The notes: a model not told the origin generated them from the letters alone. A stretch of 17,595 nt of DNA from Pseudomonadota bacterium (GCA_023388835.1 JAEWFK010000110.1:1-17595), one strand, 5' to 3'. Counted from the stretch's first letter, positions 6,811 through 14,002 are shown. Program-made: numbers and translations.

Positions 6811-7953
6811 ATGCCAGCAGCCACCAGCAAACGTGTTCTGTGGAAGGGAGCCATTTCTTTCGGTCTGGTTCATATTCCCATTGCTTTGCACTCGGCCGTG
6901 CAGACGCAGTCGATCGACTTCGACTGGCTGGACCGTCGCAGCATGGAACCCGTTGGCTACAAGCGTATCAACAAGGTCACCGGCGAAGAGATAGACCGCG
7001 AGGACATTGTGAAGGGAGTCTCCCACGGCGATGGCGAATACGTGGTCCTCGAACCGGAGGAGATTTCAGCCGCTTATCCCAAGACCACACAGACGGTGGA
7101 AATCGAAGCCTTCGTGCCGATCGACGAGATTCCCTTTGTGTACCTGGAGCGTCCCTACTACGTCGCACCCATCAATAAGGGCGGCAAAGTCTACGCCTTG
7201 CTGCGCACGGTGCTGGCCGAGTCCCGGCTTGCCGGCCTCGCAAAAGTGGTGATTCAGACCAAACAGCACCTGGCCCTGCTGTTCGCCTGCGGTCCCGTCC
7301 TGATTTTGAACCTGCTGCGCTGGGGGGATGAGGTCAGGGATTGGGGCGCCCTTAATCTGCCGGAGCAGGATTCGAAATCGGCCGGGCTCACGGACAGAGA
7401 GCTGGAGATGGCCCGCCAGCTGGTGACAGACATGACCATGCCCTGGGAGCCTGAAGGATTCACGGACTCGTTCCGAGAGCAGATCATGCAGCTCGTCCAG
7501 GAGAAGATCGACGCCGGGGAGACGACCCAGGTAACACAGCCGGAACCTGAAGAGACCGAGTCGGGCGGCGCCCGCATCTATGATTTGACGGAAATGCTGC
7601 AACGCAGCCTGAAGGGCCGGCAAGCGAGTTCGGATCAAGCGAGCGCGCGCAGCACAGCTCCAAAGGGAGGCGCGAAAACAACGGGAGCGACCAAGGTCGC
7701 AACCTCAAAACGGACAGCCGGTGAGTCGACCGACCATACAGGCAAGGCGAAGCCGGCAAGCAAGCGGGCTACGGGGAAAGCTGTAGCGGAATCAAAGGCG
7801 GGCCCGAAGGCCGCCAAGAGCGGTGACAAGACCGCCACAAAGACCGCCACAAAGACTGCCGCAAAGTCGTCGACGAAGTCGCCTGCCAAGAAGACAGCCG
7901 CAACGAAGAACGCAGCCACCAAGCGGACCGCAAGCAAGAAAAAAGCAGCATGA
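6811..7953 (+). CDS. ku: Non-homologous end-joining protein Ku
   Basis: Homodimeric ring protein that binds DNA double-strand ends and recruits LigD for non-homologous end joining. Of 380 residues, about 1-270 form the bacterial Ku core. It starts KRVLWKGAISFGLVHIPIAL, a strong family signature, and continues through VEIEAFVPIDEIPFVYLERPYY and the C-terminal DLTEMLQRSLKG. From about residue 271 to 380 a basic Lys/Ala/Thr/Ser tail follows, longer than in minimal Ku proteins, with TATK-type repeats at 341-352. Such tails in bacterial Ku generally add DNA contacts. The ribosome-binding site CGGAG is 7 nt before the ATG. The stop overlaps the ligD start (ATGA), so both are one operon. Confidence 0.96.
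   Translation: MPAATSKRVLWKGAISFGLVHIPIALHSAVQTQSIDFDWLDRRSMEPVGYKRINKVTGEEIDREDIVKGVSHGDGEYVVLEPEEISAAYPKTTQTVEIEAFVPIDEIPFVYLERPYYVAPINKGGKVYALLRTVLAESRLAGLAKVVIQTKQHLALLFACGPVLILNLLRWGDEVRDWGALNLPEQDSKSAGLTDRELEMARQLVTDMTMPWEPEGFTDSFREQIMQLVQEKIDAGETTQVTQPEPEETESGGARIYDLTEMLQRSLKGRQASSDQASARSTAPKGGAKTTGATKVATSKRTAGESTDHTGKAKPASKRATGKAVAESKAGPKAAKSGDKTATKTATKTAAKSSTKSPAKKTAATKNAATKRTASKKKAA
7831..7866 (+). repeat. 12-bp tandem repeat in the Ku tail
   Basis: Three consecutive 12-bp units: ACCGCCACAAAG at 7831 and 7843 (identical), and ACTGCCGCAAAG at 7855 (two changes). They encode TATK, TATK and TAAK at residues 341-352 of Ku. The near-identity at DNA level suggests recent slipped-strand duplication, so the length of the tail may vary between strains. 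Confidence 0.85.
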
Positions 7954-10415
7954 GCCGCGCGGACGCCTTGTCCCGATACCGGGACAAACGCAACTTCGAT
8001 ATCACGCCTGAACCGGCTGCGGACACCGCCGTCGAAGCGCAAGCGCCCCGCTCCGCTGCCCGCTTCGTCATACAGAAGCACTGGGCCACGCGCCTGCATT
8101 ACGACTTCAGGATTGAAATCGAAGGCACGATGAAGAGCTGGGCCGTTCCGAAGGGACCCAGTCTTGACCCGTCTGTGAAAAGAATGGCGGTGCATGTGGA
8201 AGATCACCCGATTGTCTACAACGACTTCGAAGGAACGATACCCAAAGGACAGTACGGCGCCGGCAAGGTGATCATCTGGGACCGCGGCCAATGGAAAACG
8301 GACGGGGACCCGGTCGACGCCTATCGCTCAGGCAAATTGAAGATTGAGCTGCTGGGAGCCAAGCTGCGGGGCCGCTGGACCTTGGTGCGCACCAAGGATG
8401 AGATTTGGCTGCTGATCAAGGAGAGAGACGCCCACGCCGTGCCGGAGAGCGAGTTTGACGTCACGCTGGCGCTGCCGGATAGCGTCGCTACCGGCGCGGG
8501 AACCATGGGCCGGGACAAGAAACGGCGGGCGCGAAATACGGGCAAGAGCGTCCCGGCACCCGCCGTCATGCCGGAAACGCTGGAGCCGCAGCTGGCCGTA
8601 CGAGTTTCGGCCGCGCCCATCGTGGGAGACTGGACCTATGAGCTGAAATACGACGGCTATCGGATCCTGACGCGGATTGAGACCGGCCGCGCGCGGCTGC
8701 ACACCCGGCAAGGCCACGACTGGACGCATCGGCTCCCGGGCCTTGCGCACGCACTCGACTCAGCGCGCTTGCCGGATGGATGGTATGACGGCGAGATCGT
8801 CGTGCTGGACGACGACGGTCGGCCCGATTTTCAGGCTCTTCAGAATGCACTGGAAACCGGTGCGTCGCCGCTCTCCCCCTCTGCGGCAAGACGCCGCAAG
8901 CGTACCGCCGCTTCGAACAGCAAGTCGAACATCGTGTATTTCCTGTTCGACCTGGCATGGATTGAGCATGAAGACCTCCGCGCACAACCGCTGCAACTGC
9001 GGCGCGAGCGACTGGAAGCGGTCCTTCGGAATGTTGATCAGCCGTCCCTGCGCATGAGCCCGGCCTTCGAAGTCGCGGCACGGGACATGCTTCGTTCGGC
9101 ATGCCAGCTTGGGCTGGAGGGCGTGATCGGCAAACGCAGTTCCTCGCCCTATGTAGCCGGCCGTAGCGGGCATTGGATCAAGTTGAAATGCGGTGAACGG
9201 CAGGAGTTCGTGATTGGCGGCTACACCGACCCCAAGGGCGGAAGAATCGGCTTGGGCGCGCTCATGCTGGGCTACTACGATGACGAAGGCGGGCTGCGCT
9301 ATGCGGGCAACGTGGGCAGCGGCTTCAGCGATGAAGTGCTGACGATGCTGCACCGCCGCTTGCGGCGCTTACATCAGAAAGATTCGCCCTTCACCGACGC
9401 ACCCCGCAGTGCGGCGGCGCATTGGGTCCGGCCCGAGCTTGCTGCGGAAGTGTCGTTTTCTCAATGGACGGGAACGGGGCGCGTGCGCCACGCCGTGTTC
9501 CAGGGGCTGCGCGAGGACAAGCCGGTTGCCACGATGAAAAAAGAAGAAGCTCGAACCATCTCAAACCCCGACCGCGTCGTCGACGCGCGCTCCGGCACGC
9601 GCAAGGGAGATGTCGCGGCCTATTACGAACGTATCGCTTCGCTGATCATGGCCCACTTGAAGGATCGGCCGGTATCCCTTTTACGAGCGCCGGACGGCAT
9701 TTCAGGTGAACTGTTTTTCCAGAAGCACATCGACGCGTCCCGCCTTTCCGGCTTGATGCAACTGGACCCCGCATTGGACCCCGGGCATGACCCCCTGGTC
9801 GTGGTACGCAACGGCGCAGGGCTCGCTGAAGCAGCCCAACTCAATGTCATCGAGTTCCACACCTGGAACGCCGTACGCACCCGTATCGATCGCCCCGACC
9901 GTATCAGCTTCGACCTGGACCCGGGGGAAGGAGTGAAGTGGCTCGCCATGCAGGAAGCAGCCGTCCTGCTTCGCAATTTTCTGGATGAGCTGGGCCTGCC
10001 ATCGTTCGTGAAGACAAGCGGCGGGAAAGGCTTGCACGTGGTGGTGCCCATCATCCGTCGCTACGACTGGGATACGGTCAAGGGGTTTTCGCGGGATGTC
10101 GTCCAGCATATGGCCGGGGTCCTGCCTAAGCGCTTTTCCGCCAAGAGCGGGCCTCGAAATCGGGTGGGGAAGATTTTCATTGATTATCTGCGCAACGGCT
10201 TTGGGGCAACCACGGTAGCGGCGTGGTCCCTGCGGGCGCGCCCGGGAATGGGCGTGTCGGTCCCTATCCGCTGGGATGAAGTCGAATCGATCGAAGCCGG
10301 CGATCACTGGAGTATCGTCAACATCGACGAACGCCTGGAGATCGGCAACCAGCCTTGGAGCGATTACGAAAAATCCGCCGTGGCGCTCGGACCGGCCATG
10401 AAACGCCTGGCCTGA
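7950..10415 (+). CDS. ligD: Multifunctional NHEJ DNA ligase LigD (PE-LIG-POL)
   Basis: ATP-dependent ligase that processes and seals DNA ends bound by Ku. The 821 residues contain three domains in the Pseudomonas order. The 3'-phosphoesterase (about 35-190) has His44, His50, Asp52 and His86 in KHWATRLHYDFR and VEDHP. The ligase (about 205-500) has the adenylation motif KYDGYR at Lys233, EGVIGKR near 390 and WIKLK. The C-terminal primase-like polymerase (about 560-815) has the metal pair Asp655/Asp657 in DLDPGEG, SGGKGLH with His696, and Asp745 in FIDYLRN. All expected catalytic residues are present, with constant offsets from the P. aeruginosa numbering as I remember it. The start overlaps the ku stop by 4 bp, indicating coupled translation. 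Confidence 0.97.
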   Translation: MSRADALSRYRDKRNFDITPEPAADTAVEAQAPRSAARFVIQKHWATRLHYDFRIEIEGTMKSWAVPKGPSLDPSVKRMAVHVEDHPIVYNDFEGTIPKGQYGAGKVIIWDRGQWKTDGDPVDAYRSGKLKIELLGAKLRGRWTLVRTKDEIWLLIKERDAHAVPESEFDVTLALPDSVATGAGTMGRDKKRRARNTGKSVPAPAVMPETLEPQLAVRVSAAPIVGDWTYELKYDGYRILTRIETGRARLHTRQGHDWTHRLPGLAHALDSARLPDGWYDGEIVVLDDDGRPDFQALQNALETGASPLSPSAARRRKRTAASNSKSNIVYFLFDLAWIEHEDLRAQPLQLRRERLEAVLRNVDQPSLRMSPAFEVAARDMLRSACQLGLEGVIGKRSSSPYVAGRSGHWIKLKCGERQEFVIGGYTDPKGGRIGLGALMLGYYDDEGGLRYAGNVGSGFSDEVLTMLHRRLRRLHQKDSPFTDAPRSAAAHWVRPELAAEVSFSQWTGTGRVRHAVFQGLREDKPVATMKKEEARTISNPDRVVDARSGTRKGDVAAYYERIASLIMAHLKDRPVSLLRAPDGISGELFFQKHIDASRLSGLMQLDPALDPGHDPLVVVRNGAGLAEAAQLNVIEFHTWNAVRTRIDRPDRISFDLDPGEGVKWLAMQEAAVLLRNFLDELGLPSFVKTSGGKGLHVVVPIIRRYDWDTVKGFSRDVVQHMAGVLPKRFSAKSGPRNRVGKIFIDYLRNGFGATTVAAWSLRARPGMGVSVPIRWDEVESIEAGDHWSIVNIDERLEIGNQPWSDYEKSAVALGPAMKRLA

Positions 10416-10437
10416 AACTTGCACTCCGGAAACATCG

Positions 10438-10460
10438 CGGGCTCGACTGCGCCCGTTTTT
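10438..10460 (+). terminator. Possible weak terminator after ligD
   Basis: CGGGC (10438-10442) and GCCCG (10451-10455) form a 5-bp stem with an 8-nt loop, directly followed by TTTTT (10456-10460), starting 23 bp after the ligD stop. The stem is short, so termination may be incomplete and the following dehydrogenase may be partly co-transcribed. Confidence 0.35.
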
Positions 10461-10500
10461 CCGTTCACGATTCCATGCCGTGAGGCAAAGGAGAATGCAA

Positions 10501-11511
10501 GTGAAGCTAGCCCTCAAACCCCTCAAGGAGCAGACGGTCGTCATTACCGGTGCCAGCAGCGGAATCGGACGCGCCACGGCACGCGAGGCTGCCCGCCGCG
10601 GCGCGAAGCTGGTGCTCGCCGGCCGAAACCGGGAAGCGCTGGAGCACTTGGCGACCGAACTGAAAGAACAAGGCGCCTCGGCGATTGCCGTCGTCGCGGA
10701 CGTCGGGAACCCAGAGGACCACGACAAGATCGTGCAAACCGCCATGATGGCGTTCGGTGGCTTCGAAACGTGGATCAACAATGCCGGCGTTTCCATATTC
10801 GGCAAACTGGAGGACGTCGCCTTCGAAGATCAACGTCAGCTCTTCGAGACCAATTACTGGGGCGTCGTGTACGGCTCCATGGCCGCCCTGCGCGAACTCC
10901 GCCAGCGTGGCGGCGCGCTCATCAACGTGGGCAGCGAAGTTTCGGACCGAGCCATCCCTTTGCAGGGCGCCTATTCAGCTTCCAAGCACGCCGTCAAGGG
11001 TTTCACTGACGCACTGCGCATGGAACTCGAAGCCGACGGCGCGCCCGTCTCGGTCACATTGATCAAGCCTGGGTCGGTAGACAGCGGATACGTTCAACAT
11101 GCCAAGAACTACATGGATGTAGAACCACAGTTGCCGCCTCCGGTATACAGCCCGCAGGCGGTAGCGGATGCCATTCTGTATGCGGCCGAACATCCCATGC
11201 GCGACGTGTACGTGGGCGCTGCCTCGCGCGCCATGTCCGCCTTCGGACAGAGCATGCCCGGCCTGGCGGACAAAGTGCTCGGCCCGGGCTTGGAACGAGC
11301 GCAGCGCAGTCGCCGGCCGGCGGCGGAACGCCAAGATGCGCTCTGGCATTCCGGCGAACCCGTCGATGGCGGCGACAGTCGGAACGTATGCCGAAGCAGC
11401 CTGTATACAGACCTTTGCACCCGCTGGAAACATGTAGCGTGCGCCGGTCTGGGGGCGGCCGCAGCGTTGGTGGTGTTGTCGCATTGCCTGCCCAGGGCGC
11501 GCGGCAAATAA
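10501..11511 (+). CDS. Short-chain dehydrogenase/reductase with C-terminal hydrophobic extension
   Basis: NAD(P)-dependent oxidoreductase of the classical SDR fold; the substrate is unknown. I chose the GTG at 10501 because AAAGGAG (10487-10493) lies 7 nt before it; the ATG at 10495 is only 1 nt from that site. This gives 336 residues. The cofactor motif TGASSGIG is at 16-23, NNAG at 93-96, and the catalytic triad is Ser145, Tyr158 and Lys162 (YSASK). The SDR core ends near 250. The remaining roughly 85 residues include a basic stretch and a hydrophobic helix near 311-329 (CAGLGAAAALVVLSH), suggesting C-terminal membrane anchoring. It lies 85 bp after ligD in the same direction. A role in DNA repair is not implied. 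Confidence 0.9.
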   Translation: MKLALKPLKEQTVVITGASSGIGRATAREAARRGAKLVLAGRNREALEHLATELKEQGASAIAVVADVGNPEDHDKIVQTAMMAFGGFETWINNAGVSIFGKLEDVAFEDQRQLFETNYWGVVYGSMAALRELRQRGGALINVGSEVSDRAIPLQGAYSASKHAVKGFTDALRMELEADGAPVSVTLIKPGSVDSGYVQHAKNYMDVEPQLPPPVYSPQAVADAILYAAEHPMRDVYVGAASRAMSAFGQSMPGLADKVLGPGLERAQRSRRPAAERQDALWHSGEPVDGGDSRNVCRSSLYTDLCTRWKHVACAGLGAAAALVVLSHCLPRARGK

Positions 11512-11589
11512 TCCCGCGGGCCGAACGCGTGAACCCGGTATAGTGGATCCGTTAATGACATATCCGCCGCGATCGGATTCACGCGACTC

Positions 11590-12033
11590 ATGAAAAAACC
11601 GAACGCCCCCTGCCCTTGCGGCCGCATGATCGGCAAACGGCCGCAATCCTATGCCGAGTGTTGCGGCCGTTACATCGAAGACTACGGAAAAACGCCCGCT
11701 CCGGACGCCGAAAGCCTGATGCGTTCCCGCTATACCGCATTCGTACTCGACCGTGCCGACTATCTATTGGCCACTTGGGACCCCGCCCACAGACCCGAGA
11801 CACTGGAATCCGATGAAGGTAGGAAGTGGCTAGGCCTGGATGTGCGCCGCAGCCACGAACACGATGCCGAGCACGCCGAAGTGGAGTTCGTGGCGCGCAG
11901 CCGGGTCGATGGCAAAGGTGTCCGGCTACACGAGAAAAGCCGCTTCGTGCGCCGGGACGGGCGATGGTTTTACGTTGACGGCGACGATATGAGTGCAGAA
12001 TCGGAACGGAAGGACTTCATGTTGAAGCCGTAA
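11590..12033 (+). CDS. YchJ-family protein (UPF0225, SEC-C-like zinc motif)
   Basis: Small protein of the YchJ/UPF0225 family; the function is unknown. The 147 residues begin with a SEC-C-like metal motif: CPCG (Cys8, Cys10) and CC (Cys24, Cys25) in SYAECCGRYI, probably a zinc site. The family block AESLMRSRYTAFVLDRADYLLATWDP follows, then an NTF2-like beta region ending VRRDGRWFYVDGD. No good Shine-Dalgarno precedes the ATG at 11590. It stands alone 78 bp after the dehydrogenase and converges on the siderophore-interacting gene with a 22-bp gap. Confidence 0.9.
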   Translation: MKKPNAPCPCGRMIGKRPQSYAECCGRYIEDYGKTPAPDAESLMRSRYTAFVLDRADYLLATWDPAHRPETLESDEGRKWLGLDVRRSHEHDAEHAEVEFVARSRVDGKGVRLHEKSRFVRRDGRWFYVDGDDMSAESERKDFMLKP

Positions 12034-12055
12034 TGCCGGAGAGCGAGCTGAAGAA

Positions 12056-12841
12056 TCACTCCACGAGTTCCTCGTGGTGCCCGACTTCGCCGCGCTTCCA
12101 ATACGAGGCAATACGCATCCGTCTGGGATTTGCGCCTGACTTGGAAAGAATCTGCTTGCGAAGTTCCGCCATGTTGCGATTTTCCCCAGCGGCCCAGATG
12201 AACCCATGATCGTCCGGAATCTCCAGGGGGAGCACGGCATCGGTCAGGGAATCCACCCACTGCAGATCCAGATCGGCTGCGCTGTGCCATGCACGCTGAT
12301 CGGCCGGATTCGCGATTCGCACCCGCGCGACGACGCGCCGGCCGGCGGGAAGTTCTGCCAGGCAACGTTCCATTGCAGGGATCGCTGAGTCGTCACCCAA
12401 CAACCAAAGCCATTTCGTGTCGGCAGGAACAAGCATGCTGCCCCGCGGACCAGCAAGACCCAGCCACTGACCGATCGGAGCGTTCTGCGCCCACTCCACG
12501 GCCGGCCCCGTACCGTGCAGGGCAAAGTCGATGAGCAGTGTGTTGTCAGCGGCGTTATAGCTAAGGGGGGTGTAGTCCCGCATCACCGGACGCTCCCCGT
12601 CAATCTGCGGACGGCCGTCGACCATGACCGGCAGGCGCGGCTTGTCCAGTCCAACCTGCGGCAAGATGAGCTTGAAGTGATCATCAAAACCCGCGCTGAT
12701 GAAACCATCGAGTTCCGGACCACCCACGGTCAGGCGAAGAAAACCGGGGCTTATGGATTCGCGAGCCAGCAATTGCACATGACGCGCACGAAAAGGATGG
12801 CGCACGCGCTGCACCACAGAGATCGATTCGGAGCCAGACAT
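12056..12841 (-). CDS. Siderophore-interacting protein (flavin-dependent ferric reductase, ViuB/SIP family)
   Basis: Cytoplasmic FAD-containing reductase that releases iron from internalised ferric siderophores. I chose the ATG at 12841 (261 residues); a GTG at 12850 is an alternative. The N-terminal FAD-binding domain contains the family motif RDYTPLSYN (Arg88, Tyr90, Thr91) after MVDGRPQIDGE. It is followed by FALHGTGPAVEWAQ and GLAGPRGS, which belong to the flavin/phosphate contacts. The C-terminal SIP domain includes LLGDDSAIPAMERCLAELP and IWAAGENRNMAELRK. Family identity is strong; the siderophore is unknown, as no transporter or siderophore gene is nearby. It is divergent from a MarR regulator with shared operator-like sites, so control by that regulator is likely. 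No Fur-box was recognised. Confidence 0.94.
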   Translation of the reverse strand: MSGSESISVVQRVRHPFRARHVQLLARESISPGFLRLTVGGPELDGFISAGFDDHFKLILPQVGLDKPRLPVMVDGRPQIDGERPVMRDYTPLSYNAADNTLLIDFALHGTGPAVEWAQNAPIGQWLGLAGPRGSMLVPADTKWLWLLGDDSAIPAMERCLAELPAGRRVVARVRIANPADQRAWHSAADLDLQWVDSLTDAVLPLEIPDDHGFIWAAGENRNMAELRKQILSKSGANPRRMRIASYWKRGEVGHHEELVE

Positions 12842-12853
12842 ATTGCCCACTTA

Positions 12854-12868
12854 GTAGATAAAGTCCAC
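12854..12868. promoter_or_regulatory. Operator-like dyad 1 (MarR, proximal to the SIP gene)
   Basis: GTAGATAAAGTCCAC, an imperfect 15-bp dyad of the form GTnGA-N5-TCnAC. It matches the second site at 12886-12900 in all the symmetric outer positions and lies 13 bp from the SIP start codon, where a bound repressor would block the SIP promoter or early transcription. Confidence 0.55.
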
Positions 12869-12885
12869 CAATTTTCGTATATTAA

Positions 12886-12900
12886 GTAGATTAAATCAAC
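12886..12900. promoter_or_regulatory. Operator-like dyad 2 (MarR, proximal to marR)
   Basis: GTAGATTAAATCAAC, a 15-bp dyad in which 6 of 7 base pairs are symmetric around 12893, with flanking A/T at 12885/12901 also symmetric. A TATATT box at 12878-12883 sits just upstream, so a repressor here would cover the predicted marR start of transcription, fitting autoregulation. Confidence 0.6.
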
Positions 12901-12911
12901 TAACCCTCGTC

Positions 12912-13349
12912 ATGGACTCCCTGTCGGTCAACGTATTCGAGAGCTTGCATGAGCTGCTTTCCCTATTTCGCCAGCGCATGCGCGAATCGCTGGGTACCGT
13001 GAACTCCGAACTCACTTTTAACGAAATGCGCATTCTGATGCGGGTGGGACACCACCCCGGCATCAGGCAAAAAGATCTCGTGGAACACAGCAACACCGAC
13101 AAGGCGCAGATGGCACGCCTCTTGTCCCTTCTTCAGGACAAGGGCTGGCTGCGGCGTACTACTGCAGAAAGTGACAAGCGTATGCGCTGCCTGCACCTGA
13201 GCACGGAAGGTCAACGAATTTTCGCGGAGCTGCGCGATCTGCGGGAGCGGGTCGCCAGCGAACTGCTACACGATTGCTCACCCGCTTTGCAAGCGCAGCT
13301 GCTCGCGCTGCTCCAGCATGCCAAACTCAGCGCAAGGGCCTCTTCGTAA
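12912..13349 (+). CDS. MarR-family transcriptional regulator
   Basis: Dimeric winged-helix DNA-binding regulator of 145 residues, the normal MarR length. The helix-turn-helix is about residues 52-75 (GIRQKDLVEHSNTDKAQMARLL). The wing contains the conserved Asp-x-Arg in DKRMRCLHLS, and LSTEGQRIFAEL is a MarR hallmark. The N- and C-terminal helices would form the dimer interface. The start at 12912 has no recognisable Shine-Dalgarno. It is divergently arranged with the siderophore-interacting reductase across a 61-bp gap carrying two similar dyads, so it probably controls that gene and itself. The ligand is unknown; the neighbouring gene suggests a link to iron or flavin-reductase physiology, but this is inference. 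Confidence 0.93.
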   Translation: MDSLSVNVFESLHELLSLFRQRMRESLGTVNSELTFNEMRILMRVGHHPGIRQKDLVEHSNTDKAQMARLLSLLQDKGWLRRTTAESDKRMRCLHLSTEGQRIFAELRDLRERVASELLHDCSPALQAQLLALLQHAKLSARASS

Positions 13350-13440
13350 GAGGCGGCGATCAGAACTGGAAGAGGCCCGCACGCGCGATCAGAACGAACC
13401 GGCAAGAGCCCACGCGCGCGTCCAGTGTAGGCAATCGGCC

Positions 13441-13854
13441 TTACTCTGTATGACAGGAATGATCAGAAAGAGCGCGCAAGATCCCGCATGATGAAGTCGG
13501 TGCCGGGGTCGCGCATTGTTGGCGCAGTACCGTTAGATGCCGCTTCAGATGCAGCAATTCTTCGACGCGAATTTCGACCGCACGGATATGCTGATCCAGG
13601 AGGGCGTTTACATCGCCGCAGTCGTCGTAGGGGGTGTCCCGGTACGCGAGCAGTGTGCGGACCTCGTCTAACGCCATGTCCAACGTACGGCAATGCCTGA
13701 TGAACCGCAAGCGTTCAACGTGGTCTTCGCCGTACAGACGGTAGTTCCCGTTGCTGCGCGAAGGCTCTGGCAGCAGTCCCGCTTTTTCGTAATACCGAAT
13801 CGTCTCTACGGTGGTCTCTGTGCGCTGCGCCAGCTCGCCGATTCTGATTGACAT
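13441..13854 (-). CDS. cadR: MerR-family Cd(II)/Pb(II)-responsive regulator (CadR/PbrR type)
   Basis: Metal-sensing activator that unwinds a long-spacer promoter when metal is bound. I chose the ATG at 13854 (137 residues, MSIRIGELAQ) because AAGGG lies close upstream and relatives start here; an ATG at 13866 would add four residues. The winged helix covers VETIRYYEKAGLLPEPSR and NYRLYGEDHVERLRFIRHCR. The dimer helix and metal loop contain Cys79 (DDCGDVN), Cys114 and Cys123 (SSCGIL), with an additional HSCH (Cys134) at the end. The ligand spacing of 35 and 9 residues resembles PbrR-type lead sensors; that comparison is from memory. It is divergent from the metal ATPase it presumably activates. 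Confidence 0.95.
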   Translation of the reverse strand: MSIRIGELAQRTETTVETIRYYEKAGLLPEPSRSNGNYRLYGEDHVERLRFIRHCRTLDMALDEVRTLLAYRDTPYDDCGDVNALLDQHIRAVEIRVEELLHLKRHLTVLRQQCATPAPTSSCGILRALSDHSCHTE

Positions 13855-13886
13855 GTTGCCCTTCATTCATCTGTAACCTTGTAACT

Positions 13887-13915
13887 ACTATAGTCTTGTA
13901 GCGAAGAAAGTTCAA
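13887..13915 (-). promoter_or_regulatory. cadR promoter
   Basis: On the minus strand TTGAAC (13910-13915) and TATAGT (13887-13892) are separated by exactly 17 bp, a good sigma-70 promoter. It points at the regulator, with a leader of about 25 nt to the ATG at 13854. The -10 hexamer lies inside a perfect ACTATAGT palindrome (13887-13894). Confidence 0.75.
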
Positions 13916-13926
13916 TATCGCGGCCG

Positions 13927-13940
13927 CCATATGTATATGG
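13927..13940. promoter_or_regulatory. Palindrome between the divergent cadR and cadA promoters
   Basis: CCATATGTATATGG: 6-bp arms CCATAT / ATATGG around a central GT. It ends 6 bp before the -35 box of the ATPase promoter and 11 bp beyond the -35 of the regulator promoter. It is distinct from the MerR-type dyad, and no protein in the window is an obvious partner. Confidence 0.5.
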
Positions 13941-13946
13941 TGCCTG

Positions 13947-13977
13947 TTGACTCTGAAGCGGCTACAGGGTTTCTAAT
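13947..13977 (+). promoter_or_regulatory. MerR-type promoter and operator for the metal ATPase gene
   Basis: TTGACT (13947-13952) and TCTAAT (13972-13977) are separated by 19 bp, the over-long spacer typical of promoters activated by MerR-family metal sensors. The spacer is spanned by a dyad centred on 13960 (13950-13970, ACTCTG...CAGGGT), in which 8 of 10 base pairs are symmetric. The element resembles the cad/pbr operators with CTACAGGGT. The regulator would bind here and realign the promoter in response to metal. Confidence 0.88.
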
Positions 13978-14002
13978 GGAGTGATTCCCAGGAGAAACTC
14001 TG

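Noticed and set aside
7635..8291. Minus-strand hydrophobic frame (218 codons) opposite the end of ku and the start of ligD
   Set aside because: The apparent membrane-like Phe/Val/Ala repeats are the complement of the Lys/Ala/Thr-rich Ku tail codons, not a real membrane protein.
9702..10805. Minus-strand 367-codon frame opposite the end of ligD and the start of the dehydrogenase
   Set aside because: It spans two well-supported plus-strand genes, has no motif and no ribosome-binding site; treated as a shadow.
11539..11544. TATAGT as a -10 box for the YchJ-family gene
   Set aside because: No acceptable -35 hexamer 16-18 bp upstream and no extended -10 TG; single hexamers are common by chance.
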